In this document: positions 1 through 12,888 of the stretch, one piece after another
Layout: each line of letters starts with the position of its first letter
Position numbering within the stretch: position 1 is the first letter of the stretch
NCBI GenBank assembly: GCA_963070105.1
Contig: OY718803.1
Coordinates: 6,182,507-6,246,506 of the forward strand
Reading direction: 5' to 3'
Origin: Litomosoides sigmodontis
Taxonomy: Eukaryota; Nematoda; Chromadorea; Rhabditida; Onchocercidae
DNA: 64,000 nt
Notes under the pieces: generated by a model
What the model was told of the DNA's origin: nothing
The model's input: only the letters and a program-made list of their open reading frames with translations
Databases searched by the model: none
Position numbers and translations under genes: made by a program

Positions 1-551
1 CATTTCAACCAAAATTGGTAACACAGAAACACTGATTGTACGTTGTCATGTTATTGTACGATTTTTTCATTTGTGAGGCTCATATTGCTTTTGTAGTTTC
101 TATTAACGTAAATCTGTTCGTATTCCTTTATTAGGAAAAATTTTATGCCAGTTGAGACTAATGGTCGATTTATATGTTGTTAAGAAGAACAAAAGTTTTG
201 GAGAAAAAAGGAATTTTTTTAATAGAAAATATATTCCCGTCTTTTCTATGAAAAATATGACTTAATTTGATTTGAGTATGTTTTTTTTTAGTTTGAAGTT
301 GGTTATAGATCAGCGTTGATGGAGAACCAGTTGATGCAACACCATGCACCTTCGTTGACTTAAGTGTTCCTGTTGATCCCAATGAGAAGATAGGCCTCGC
401 GCAGAGCCAGTCTACAAAAAAAGCTGAATTGCGCCTCATTTTTGATGAAATAGATGCGGAAAGATATGTAAATTTTTCTTACAAATTATCTTATTCTCTT
501 TTATCAGTTATTTACCTGCATTTATGACGAGATTAGCATTATATATTATGG

Positions 552-641
<90 letters not shown>

Positions 642-3600
642 TTCATTGGTTTTTTTAAACACAGGTGAACATAATGAGATCTGAATCAAGAACTTTTGAA
701 CTCCCAATGAAAAGTGATGGTGGAAAGCAGTGGAAAGTGGTTGTAGAAACAAAAGTGGAAAATATGCGACGACTTATTTACCTTCATTCTATTGTGCAGG
801 TACGAGTTTGTCAATCTTGTCAAGCTCATAACAGGACCGTGAGTTCATAGGAACTACTGTATCAGGTTTCAGGCTAATAAGGAATTTCCTAGTCTATCAA
901 AAAACCTTTTTGCTGCACGCATTTTCAGAGAATAATATTAGCAGTTAAGAACTGTTATGCTTTTTATGATATGTAAATTAGCTAAACTGGGAAGTAGTTT
1001 TTTAACAGTTTCAGCTGTATGTTTTTAATTATAGTTCGTGAATCACTTGGATATGCCATTCGAGATTTATTCAATGTGTGATGGAAGGCTTGATTTTTGT
1101 GGTATAGCAGAAAGGGATGATGAACCACTTGATATTGCTCTGCCATTACTATATACAGCTACCGGCGAATTGTTTATCAGGCCTTCTCAAGATGATACGT
1201 TTGTTTTCCTTTATTTATTTTTGTGTATTTCTTAGCATTGAGCACTGCTATCTGATCAGAGTTTTTATCACTTTAGATATGAAATGAGCAATGAATCAGT
1301 TTGCTGGAATAAGTTTGAAGATAAGGTTCGATATATAGTACGATGCGATCTATCAGAAGATATGAGGCAGGGCTTGTTCATAGCTTTGGTCATTGAAGAA
1401 GTACCACTGAAGGCGGAAAGAAGCAGAGATTTGGATGACAACAGTTATATAGTGCATATCTTCTCACCTCTTACTCTTCACAACTTCTTACCTTTTTCTT
1501 TGCAACTTACTTCTCCGGTGAGCTGTTTTGAATTTTTAACATGTACTAACAGTTGACTGCAATGAAAAAAATCACTCATATTTATATTTACTGGGTCAAT
1601 ATTAGAACAAATGTCTTGGACACACAAGAAAAAACTTCATTATCCCAATCAGTGAGCTTAAGTATTGAAAAAGAAAATTGAATAGCAAACTGAATAGCTG
1701 TATAATGATCGAAATCAACACTGCTGATTTTAGGTACAGAAGGAATTAATTGGTGGCGAAGAAGTTTCACTCAATGTCATTCCAGGACAGAATATTAATT
1801 TTGAAGTATTAAATTAGTGATGTACCATCCCCAAAAATCATTTTTGTATAATTTTATCATGATTGAAATTTTACACCGTTTGTATGTCCGAAGTATTCTA
1901 TTGAAAAGTTTCTTAACAAATACAGTATTCTCAAAAAGTAGTTAAAACAGAGTATTGTCGTAATCAGGTGGATTATCGTGGAGATCTTTATGTGGCAGAG
2001 ATGCCTTTTCCTGTGGAGCACCAGGATTTAATGGTCGTCACACTTACATCTGGTGAGAAAATATTGGTAAGCATAATTTTATTGATGCTTGAGTGGTTTC
2101 TTTCAAGGTTTGAAGGTAAAGGCAGTTCTGCGTTGGGTTAAAGTGAAAAGCGCCTTAATTTATGTTGCAGAATATTGGCGTTCACTGGACAGTTGCTCAT
2201 CGTAAACTTGATGCTGAAATATATGCACCTTATTGGTTCATTAATAACACCGGAAGAACAGTGAGGTTTAGGGTAATGATTTTAATTCGCTATGCTTTAC
2301 AGCTCTCTTTAGTTTTTATATCTTATAAAAAACAAAGAGATTCAAGGTTTATTAAAATCAATTTTGGTAGGAATTTGCTCACTAAAAATATATATCTATT
2401 TTTTGTTTTGGTTCATTTACAATTTACCGGTGAGGCAAATAGTCCTGTTCAGGAAAGCAGTGAAAGTATAATTGAAAAAACTGCAAAATGCGTACCGTGT
2501 CAAAGGGGAGGAATGAAAGGACAGGTACAGAAATTGTTCCTTACTCCTTCTCTAACATCTGATTTTTTCTGGACGTTGTACTCTAATCCATATGCTATGT
2601 TCTTGTTTTAAAGTATAGTGCTGAGGACTTGTGGCTTTAACCTTTGACTTCTTTTTATTGGCTAATTTCATTGAGAGCTTTTTTCAGCAAACGTTAAATT
2701 CAAGAAAAAGCAGATGAGTACCGGGCTTAGCGATAAAATTTTTTATTTTTGAAATAAGGCAGTCATTGTATGTCTAATCGTATTTTCAAAATAAGCAAGC
2801 GATTGAGATATGTGTGTGAACTGGAAGGGTAGGAAATGAGTAGGGATTTTTTCGTTCATAATATCACGTATAATATCGATGAGCTGTCGATGCGTCTTGT
2901 AATTTTTCGTTTACTTTGTACTGATTGTCATAAAGTGATTTGCATGCATTTTTATAGTGCTACGATGCAATAGCGCAGGAACCGTTGAGCGGGCCAGTTT
3001 TACTTCCGCTAGATGCCAAGGACTTTTTATCTAAAAAGAAGGTGACCAATTTTTGAAATTTTGACTCGACTTTTTTTGTGACTTTTTGACTTTTTTTCTG
3101 AATTTTTTTAAAAGGAATAAAGAAGCTCAAAATCGTGGTATTTTGAGCTTTTTTCGGTGTAAAAAAAATGGTAAAAAAATTTTATCTTATAAGATTAATT
3201 ATGCTTCGTTAGCTCTCTCTTATTCTTGTTTGAACTCCCCCTCAAAATTGGTATTTCTCTTACAAAAGTTATTTGGATTTGAATATAACTTGTATTCCAT
3301 TTGCTCACTTAATTTTCTAGGCAAGGTTATCATTATTTGGAAACTATTGGACGAGTGAATTTCCGCTAGATGCAGTTGGGAATGCGGGGCGTATTGGTTG
3401 TAAGGATGAAAGTGGTAGTGAGCAGAGTATTTCATTGCAAATAAGTATGTGTCAGTCTGGTTTGACGAAGGTAATCACTTTCTTGCCCTTCTATTTGCTT
3501 CACAATGAAAGTCAGTTTCCGCTGGAAATAAGAGAATTTGGAGCTCAAAACTGGGTCCTGGTTATGTCTCAAACAGTAAGTTTATTTTTTTTTTAATAAA

Positions 3601-6600
3601 AAAATTAAATCATATCCATATGACCCTCTTTATTATTCGAGATATTGATTTATTTCATAGATTTCATGCCTTTTCTCATCCCTTTCCACTATAGTTACTT
3701 TTTATAACACAGTAAAGATCGTTTCTGACAGATTTACTTTGTGTGATCCTTTATTGTTAAAATTCTACAGTGCATCGGTTTCTGGCCAACACAAAAAGAA
3801 AATCGGAAGTATGCTGTTGTGAGATACTGTGGTACAGCAGAAGAATCAATACTATTTCCAATTACTGAAAGTTTTGAAGGGTTCTGTCGGATCAACAACG
3901 ATGTAAATTTATTTTTTGCTGGCTAAGGAAAAATAACATATAGTGGGTATTCATACCTCATAGACATCTAGCTGCACAGACCCCTTATTAACTCCTATTC
4001 TTACATGGAAAAGTGTGATTACATATTTCACACACACACTTGGGTATACTTTTTGACTTTTTCTTATCTCCTCTACTTATATTTAGTTGTAGTATCTTGG
4101 TGTGTACGTAACCGTCACAGTCTGCGAATCCTCTTCAATTATCAAACTCGAATCGTTTGAACCGGGCATGGCTCCCGCTATCATAATGAACGCAACGAGA
4201 AAATCAGTGGAATTTAGTCAGAAAGGTAACTAATTTGTGTACACTTCTTTTCGCTTCATTTTTGGTTTTATCTTGATAATTTCCTTTTTTGTTCACAGAA
4301 ATTCCAATTCCATATTTAGGCGCACCATCAAAGAAAATATTGGGTCCATGGGAAAGCTGTGCATTTACATGGACGGATGTAATTCGTGATCGCGAATTAC
4401 AATGGAAAAGTGGTGATGTCTGCCACTCAGATGATTTAATTCGAAATGCATTTGAGGATTACCGACCGTCTAAATCAGACTCCACTCCTTATTACTGGGT
4501 ACTTAAATTTTCAGCGAAATTTAAGAGGGAATTTCCATTTCTTTTGCTGAATTTTATTTGGCTTATGTAATCAGAATTAAAAAACACAACAATGCACTTC
4601 CATACTTCTTTCTGAAATTACACTCGCTCGGACATAGTTCTTTTGGCAGTGAATGTGTTTTGTGTTCTGTTTTATGTTTTTTTTATGTTCTTTCATTATT
4701 TTTTATTTGTCAAGTTCTGTGTGCACCATCTCATTTTTATGATTTCTCCTCTTAACACCAAGCAATTTTGATATTCACGTGAATTCAAAGCTTTTTGAAT
4801 CATTTTTTCGTGTAGGTATCTTTTTTGAATGGACGTCAACGTATGTACTTGTTTACGGATAGTCTGGCAGTAATGACTACTGCGCATGAAGCTTACGAAA
4901 TTGAGCTTCCTACATTGTCGATTGAAATATCTTTGCAAGGTATTGGCATTTCAATAGTGGATAATTTTAAAACTGAAGAAATCGCATATATGTGTATCGC
5001 ATCATCAGCTATTATTTGGGAGCAGTCCGTCAGAACTCGATTCAAGTTTGTTTCTTCTTAGAATTTCAAAAAATCTGAAAGATTGCAGTCTTTTCATCAT
5101 TTTTTTCGTGGTTTAATTCAAGCGTACAGTCGTACTTCGAAAATGTTACTGATGAAATGAAATATGGATGTTTAATTAAGTGTTAGGTTACAAATTTTTA
5201 AGAAACGGTTTTTTCATGTCAAGGACCAAGAAACGGTAAATAATCGAACTAAGCTGTTTGACAGTAACAATTCATCATTTCTGGGTAATTGTTTATTTCC
5301 AGACCATTCACAGTTAAACAGATGGAAACAATCGAGCACGCGTACCAAACATGGCTTCAAGACCGTTCGGAAGAAACAGTGATACTGGATAAATTAGAGT
5401 TTGATTTCATACGTATGAAATTAAAGAAACAAAAAGACTGGGTATTCTTTAGTACATTTGGAGCTACAGACAGTTTAATTGCAGTGTACTGTTCTTATTT
5501 ATTAATTTTACATTGTTTCAAAACCCTTCATTTTATTAGGCAGACTTTTAGGTTGACATCAGGCGACAGTTTCAAATAGGGCTTTGGATGCAGTATAGAC
5601 AAACTCCTCACCAATCGCAATTTCATTTGAAGGTACGCCTTTTTTAACACTCCCTTTTTTCATGTTTTCGTGATTGATATTGCTTATTTAATTTTTTTTA
5701 GGTGAATCATCTTCAGATCGACAATCAGTTGCAAGCATGCGTATTCCCATGCATACTTTCAGTTGTACCACCACCAGGATCTGTTGTTCAGGACAACGGT
5801 ATTGGAAATTATTTTTAAATTAACAAAAAGTGATTTAATGCAAAAGACTGTTTCACTGATAATTTTCACTAATAGTATTAATAAATTCGATATTCCCCAA
5901 AGAATTTTCAGCACCAAAATCTTTTGCGGAATTGAGCTACATAAGGCGAGAATCAGAACATAGCAGGATTGCTCAAATAAAATACCTTCATCTTTTGGTG
6001 CAAGAGTTTTCAGTGCAGGTTGATCAAGGCTTTGTGAATGCAATGTTGGAATTAATATCTTTTAAAGCTGATAGTAAACCATATACGGTTAGGATTTTTT
6101 TATGAAAAATGCAAGTAAAAGGGCTTGTTTTTTTTGCTTTACAATCGCAGTTTTCTGTAAAAAAAATGTCAAAGATTGTTTTCTTAAATATTTGTATCTC
6201 TTTTATATGATCGCGTGTTTTTGGATTTTCTATAAACAACATTTTGTTTGAGAAACATGTTCGATAATTTATCTTTATTAGAAATACTTAATATGATGGT
6301 AAAATAAATTTTTTATAGCAATTTGAAATAAGATCATATATTGATTATTTTTTGTGAATTACTACTTTTTTACAGAAAGAAGCTTTTATGAAAGACTTTG
6401 AAATGACGAAAAATCAGTTAGAGGTAATTGCTGGAATGGCAACTGCATCTCAGCAAGCAGCATATTATGAAAACTTGCACATTTCTCCGCTAATGGTGTC
6501 TACATTTTCTTCATTTTTAATTGAGATGTAAAATATTTTTTGGAACAAGGTGTTTATTTTACTAAATTTGGGCTGAAATGCACTTCGGTAAATGGATGGA

Positions 6601-9600
6601 CACAACAGCGCTAAATATTTCTTGGATTGTACGGACTCATGATTTCGTGTTTTAGACAACAGCAGTTAATGCAGTTGTTGCAGATACATTTGTCATTCTC
6701 ACAAAGTGGCAGTTCCGGTGGTAAACAAATGAAAAACAAAGCTTTGGCATCAAAAGAAATTGTTCAACTTCCAATTCAATCCGAATTTATTAATGTATTT
6801 TTGAAGAGTATTGGTGTAACAGTGACGGAGATTCAAGATGTTGTTTTTAAGTATGGTGGTCTTCCATATTCTTTAGTTTTTATATGTCTAAACGATTACT
6901 CACTAGTTCTCACTTTTTTATATACACTCTTTTGAATATTTATATTGGTTTTTATAAACATTGATCTTAATGAAATCGAAGTATGTAATATAAGAAATAG
7001 GTTGGCTGCTGTAGTACTTTAACCGAGGAAATTATAATTTCCGTAGTTGTAAATCAATGAATTGATTTCAAAATAAATAAAAACCAACCAGGTATAAAGA
7101 GAGAGAAAGAATTATGTTTCTTGTTATATTATTTCCTGATGAATAATTGAAAGTTTCAATTCTAATTAATTCGATTTCGTTTTCAATGAACTTACAGACT
7201 AGCGTTTTTCGAGCGAAAGTATGCTTTCTATACAACCTCTCAACTGCAAGGCGAAATAACAGGACATTACACATCGCAGATTATCAAGCAACTTTATGTA
7301 CTTGTTCTCGGTCTCGATATCCTGGGAAATCCATTTGGACTTGTTCGGGATCTTTCATCTGGAGTGCAGGACTTCTTTTATCAGCCGTTCCAGGTTTTGT
7401 TGTCGTTACATTCCGATCTTCTACATATTCTACGTCAACGGAATTGTTTTACAGAGATTTTTTTCATCTCTGACCAAACAACTTCATTTGTTAATATTTA
7501 TATATATCTTTTGCTTTTCGTATTGGAAACTTATTCTTGTACAAATTCAGAAAACTGTCACATGAAATAATGTGTATAAAATTTACGGGAAAGGGAATAG
7601 ATATTCTACCTGCACCAGGGGATGGAGCAATTTATGTCAAAAAAAATCAGAAGAAAATCATTTTACGATTTTTGAAGGAATTATTTGCGCTTTTTTGTCA
7701 ACTGCAAGAGAAAAAAGATTCATCATGTTTCATTCATATGCAGTAAAAATAGCTTTAGGGAGCTGTTCAAGGACCAGAAGAGTTCGCTGAAGGAGTCGCC
7801 CTGGGTGTTAAAGGTCTTGTTGGTGCAACAGTTGGTGGTGGAGCTGGGGCAGTCTCAAGAATCGCTGGTACGCTAGGAAAGGTATTTCTTCATTTCATAT
7901 GTGTTCTTATGAAGATTTTGGTATGTAACGATATCTTGCTTGTGGGGAGACCCAAAATACTTCAAAGAATTGCATGATTTTGTGTTTGTAGGTAGAATTT
8001 GGAAACATTGTCTTTGCAAGGTGTTATATTAAAAATTGTAAGATAATAAAATTTAAGTAATAAGTTTTGCATGTGAAACTGTGGTTTTCACTGACATGAA
8101 GAACGAATTTTGATACGAAAAGCATAGAATATGCAATTTTACTTGGACGCAAAAGTAAGAAGCTTAGGGTGTGGCTGCACTGACGCTTGATGAAGAATAC
8201 CAACGTAAACGGCAGCAGATGATGAATCGTCGTCCGAAGACGTTCGGTGAGGGTGTGGCTCGTGGTGCTAAAGGTATTGGACAAGGTTTTTATGATGGCA
8301 TCGCTGGTGTTGTCGCCAAACCACTTGCAGGTGTTTTTCGCTTACAAATTGCTTACAGAATTCTCAATGAAATTTGCAGTTTTACTTCACCATTTACACT
8401 TGTTATTGATTGAAGTAAAGTTTTTTTTCAACAATTTGATAGCGTTAAAACTGGGAAAAGGTTCTACATTTATTTTGTAACTTTAATTAATAAAGCAATT
8501 ATTTTGCTTCATATCCCAATTATAATAACTAATTGTAGGTGCTCGCACCGGAGGAGCTGGTGGTTTTGCTAAAGGACTTAGTCTCGGTTTGGTTGGCATT
8601 GTTACACGCCCTTTATCTGGAGCTGTTGATTTTGCTAGCAGTACATTGGATGCCGTGAGATCGTTAGTTTATTTTTCATAAAATCCTCTTCTGAATATTC
8701 TCCTCTAAACGAATTGTCTGTGTACGCATTATTTTGGTGGAGCATCTCTATTTCTAGCTTAAATTGAATAGCAGTGTGCATACCTACAAATAATTTTGAA
8801 AAATGTGCTTACGACCAAATTACTGGAAATCTTTTTTTGCATTTATAGTATTTTTTATTATATTTTGCAGCCGTTGCACCCCTTTATTTCAACCCATAAG
8901 CTGAATACATATCTCACTAGTCATAAATAAATGTGTCTCATATCAATTTAGAATTTCAGTGTGACGGTTGGAACTGATGAGGCGAAACCATTGCGCCCAT
9001 CACGGGTTATATTTTCGGACAACATCGTACGGCCATACAGCCAGAAGATGGCTATAGGAGCTCAAATATTTCGTGTAAGTTAGGATAAAGTTTTTGCATC
9101 CTGAAATTTATTCGGAGTTCCAGTTAGCCATAACATCACTTGTGCAAGACCATAATGTACATGATGCAAATAATATGCAAGACCTTCATAGTATATTTAA
9201 AATTCCTTTAAACTGACTATGAAAAATGTGTATGTCAACTTGTAAACTCAACCATATACTCCCAACCAATGTGCTCAAGTCTGAAAATTTTTTTTGTAAT
9301 TTTTAAAAAAAAAGTTTTGTAATTTTGGGCTCCTTGGTTGAAAGAATAGCCAAGTTCACATATAAAAGCAAATATTGTAAAAAATATAGCGAAATTAGTG
9401 ACATTTCCTTCTCAACTATCTGCATTAATCAAAATATCAATCATTGGGGAACATTTAGGAATTATGATCTTACAAAAGTGCTATAGACTGTTTACATTTT
9501 CAAAGCAGGCACTTTTGAATGTTTAGGAAGCGGACAATGGTTCGGTGGCCGACACCGATTATTTCTTGGCGTATGCACCAATTTCTGAGAAGAGCCTGTT

Positions 9601-10318
9601 TATTATCACAGATAGGTTGGGATTTTAAGCTGTTTGATTAGCCAAGTTCATTAGCGCTTTAATTTTTGTGTTTTTTGTTAAAAAAAAATTTTGGATGTTG
9701 AACTGCAGTTCTTAAGGTGTTGAGTAGTATGCGTTTAATCGTGTTTTTGGCAAACAGTTTTCAATTTTATACCCAAACGAAGGATTGCAGGCGTGCAATG
9801 AATGTAAAAAGGAGTGATATGGTTGGTTCCTGGAATATCGAGTGGCAAGTTTTATACACGGAAATGAATCGGCCAACACTTTCGGGCAAAACGATCCTGA
9901 TTGATTTACGGAAAAAGCAAAAGGGTTTCCTCGGACTAAATACGTTAGGTGGAAGAGTGGTCGAACTAACAAACCAGGAATTTGCAAGTGTTAGTATTTA
10001 TTCTCTTTTAAATTGAGGTTTCAATTAAATATGAATGATGTTATTGTTCATGGATATGATGTTTATATCAGAGAAGCAAAATGGAATGATAAATAAAATG
10101 CCTGCACTGTTGAGATATCGAAGTAGGTGGGCATAACTTTGATGCCAGGCGTAACCCTCTTATTGTAGTAGCAATATAATGTTTTCATTCATGAAAAAAG
10201 ACGCAGCTATAAGTTTATTTTTTTTGTTCAATCATTCTGCTGATGTTTTTGATGTTGCTTTCAGGAAATATACAGCAAATTATTAGCAGCTTATGAAATT
10301 GAAGTTGGTGCTAGTTAA
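1..10318 (+). CDS. vps-13: VPS13-family bridge-like lipid transfer protein, C-terminal part (5' end outside window)
   Basis: VPS13 proteins move bulk phospholipid between membranes at organelle contacts. My model has 29 phase-consistent exons: 1-17, 309-467, 665-799, 1035-1198, 1277-1517, 1734-1805, 1968-2066, 2171-2272, 2453-2524, 2958-3041, 3321-3575, 3771-3902, 4093-4225, 4299-4498, 4816-5045, 5303-5441, 5552-5632, 5702-5798, 5912-6087, 6376-6495, 6684-6850, 7198-7393, 7759-7881, 8168-8330, 8539-8654, 8952-9074, 9527-9615, 9791-9989, 10265-10318 (TAA). They encode about 1311 residues; human VPS13A has about 3170. Family signatures seen: [18 protein letters not shown] in the VAB/adaptor-binding propeller, [34 protein letters not shown], then [20 protein letters not shown] and [12 protein letters not shown], and a PH-like end ([20 protein letters not shown]). 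It looks closest to the VPS13A/C branch. No frameshift or premature stop was met. The least certain boundaries are exon 1 and the starts at 2453 and 6684. Confidence 0.93.
553..639. repeat. (TA)n microsatellite within a vps-13 intron
   Basis: A perfect 87-base TA run lies in the intron between exons 309-467 and 665-799, ending only 25 bases before the acceptor. Confidence 0.97.
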
Positions 10319-12755
10319 ACAACCATTCTACTTACACTTTCGTTGTTGAATACTTTTAAATGTGTCTCGCTGTAAGAGCTGTCGTGCTTATGAACATTCA
10401 TGCTTCATATTCTCCATAATGAAGATTATCAAACATCGAAGACATTCATTTTTAAAAACGGAGTAATTATTCTTGTGTTTTTGTTTATTGCTTCCTGATA
10501 TATCTCCAGCGAATTGTTTGGTTTTGTGTTCTTTAGATCATAACCACTTTGATAAGCGAACTTTGGGTTTTGAACTTGTTATTTCTATGTCTCTAAGTAG
10601 AGATTTCTGCTGATGCCTTTTCCATCTATGCATTTACCTCTAATAATACATTTAAAAGTGATTTTAGAAGAGATGTGCTTATTATGCCGACTGTTTTCAG
10701 TGCTGTTGCTTAGCAATCTTTGCAATAGCAAAAGTTGTCCCATTGTAGTTTCGTAAAGGTAAGTACTAAATTTATTGAGCGTAGATAGGGACAAAGTCCT
10801 ACTTACTCAAAATTGGGGCATGTTGCGACTCGTGGAACCACAAAATTCTGCTTGCTTGGAAGCAGTAGCAGTGGCTAAAATAGTTAAAATTCTGCTCAGT
10901 GCATGTATACAGTAGTATTCGAGAATGATGATGTGGTTTTTGCCCAAACTGCTTTTTATCGAATTTCAAAGAATGTCTGCGGAGTTATTAAACCAGCCAT
11001 CTGTTCATTGGTTTGAAATTCGAATCCTTAAGTAGTATTAATCAAAATTGTGAGTTTTGTTTTTCTTCATCAGCTTTGCACTTTGTTTCATTGTTTTTTT
11101 TACAATTTGTGCTGAAAACTTCAGCTCTGATGTCTCTTTTAGTGAACCAGTTTTCTGTAAAAGGTTTAGATTTTTATTCACTCGTCTGTTTATTACTTAA
11201 TTTGCTCATCCCACATGATTTGAAATGAAACCTTTCAAATGACTTACTTTCTGTTTGTTCTGGACGTGGCGATCCACATTTGAAATTCCAATCACTTCTA
11301 GGCTTCTAATGCTTATTTTCCTGTTTTATAATTTAAGTCATTTACTTCATAAACTTTGCATATTTTGGCTGTTTTCAGCTACACTTTAAGTAAATGCGAT
11401 TTGACGTTCAAATAATGCTGAAACTATTGTATTTTAAAAACTTTTCGAGTTCATCATGTAAATGAATCAAATTTGTTGCTTAGAACAAATTATTTCTCAG
11501 AATGAGATAGTTGAGAGAGGATGAGATGCAGTGCAGATATGTGTTTTATAAATTTCGCAACGGCATCTGTGGTGAACAAATGTTAAGAATTAGCTGACAC
11601 ATTCTGTTACACACACTTTTCTGCTAAGATTGCTAGCTTGAAGAGATGAGGAACTGTAAGATTCGAAATACTTCCAACTTTTCCTACACATTTCGGGTCT
11701 GTAATAAATCTCATGAAATTGCGTTTGAGTATGAGTATGAGATATTGATATCACCTTGTGATTGGCCCCGAAACTCTTCCACTTTCAGATTGTAGAAGTC
11801 ACAATCTGGTTGATTGTTAAACTGTCATACGGGGCTTGTATTTGTATGACATTGTTTGCTTTTGATAAGATACAGGAACCATTGATAAGATTGGACTGAG
11901 CAGTAGGATCTTCGGTTTTTTGTACTTTTTTGTTGCCATTTGATTGAAATAAATGTCTGACCAGGTTGTCAGAGTGATTTTTTGCTGCCAGCAAATTGAT
12001 TTATTTGAATAATTCCTAAATGGTTACAGCGAGCTTATTATTCTACGATGGAAGTTTTGGGAGTGCATGCTACGTGAGTTGATTGGAGTTGTAAAGTGTT
12101 TAAAATTCGTTTTTCATCACTTCAGTTAATACTCACAGAATACTATAAATTTTGAGCAACACAGCTGAGACACTCGAATGATTTGCTCATGTGATGGCGA
12201 AACACTGAGAAGGCACATGCTCTTGTAGCCTGGAAGGGAATTCCCACTTATTTACGACTTCATTTTCTAGAAACAAGACGAAGCATTCGAGTGATAGATC
12301 TTTTTGAATTTGACAGACACTAATTGTTTCCTGTTTGATAAAGTTGTTGGTTAGTTACTTGAAACTCTCGCCAAGCAATCTTATTAAATTCTCCAAAATG
12401 ACTTCGTTTGGCTGTAAAGTAATGAATGATATTCACTGTGATGGTAATTAAACATTTCCCCGCACTATCCTTATGGAAGAAAGAGAGGAGATGGAACGGT
12501 ACAAAAAAGTGCTCCATCGGCGTAGCCACCGTCACACACGATCATTTATATTTACACTACGGTGCATTTATTGCCACCGCTCCACGGACTCTTTCATTAT
12601 TGCTATTTCCCTTTTTCATTGAACACACACACACACGCACACGCACACACACACGCACACGCACACGCACACACATACAACCTACCACGGCATCTGTTTT
12701 CCGTTAACTTCGTCGCAGTCACATATACCCTTCTTTTGCTACTTGTAATTTACAG
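10319..12755. other. Spacer after vps-13, including its 3' UTR
   Basis: No gene is visible on either strand. The open frames here are short and lack family resemblance or splice context. AATAAA hexamers on the plus strand at 11703-11708 and 11948-11953 are candidate poly(A) signals for vps-13, which would give a 3' UTR of about 1.4-1.6 kb. The stretch ends in a CA/CG repeat and a pyrimidine tract with TTTACAG at 12749-12755. Confidence 0.5.
12622..12677. repeat. Imperfect (CA)n microsatellite with CG interruptions
   Basis: About 56 bases of alternating CA broken at intervals by GC steps. Open frames crossing it read as HTHAHAH strings and are artefacts of the repeat. Confidence 0.9.
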
Positions 12756-12762
12756 TAAGTTA

Positions 12763-12888
12763 ATGAATTCAAAAACTTTGCCTCAACCATTTCACAGAAA
12801 AGTGTGGCGTGTCTTCTCTTTTTTAACTGGTCGAAAATCAAACGGTATGGATGAGTCTTCTGAACTCGCTGTCGGTGACGTGGCGGAG
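12763..12888 (+). CDS. Candidate isolated first coding exon, possibly an alternative wwp-1 start
   Basis: An ATG at 12763 lies seven bases after a good acceptor (TTTACAG ending 12755), the spacing typical of a spliced-leader trans-splice site. It opens 42 codons beginning MNSKTLPQPFHRKVW and ending in VGDVAE, followed by a plausible donor GTACGC at 12889. The exon ends in phase 0. The next sensible acceptor in the wwp-1 direction, GTTTTAG ending at 15283, also opens in phase 0 and reads without a stop into the wwp-1 ATG at 15332. Joined this way it would add about 58 residues to WWP-1. I recognise no domain. It could also belong to another gene or be chance. Confidence 0.3.

Noticed and set aside
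552..752. ORF of alternating Ile-Tyr on the minus strand
   Set aside because: It is the translation of the (TA)n repeat inside a vps-13 intron.
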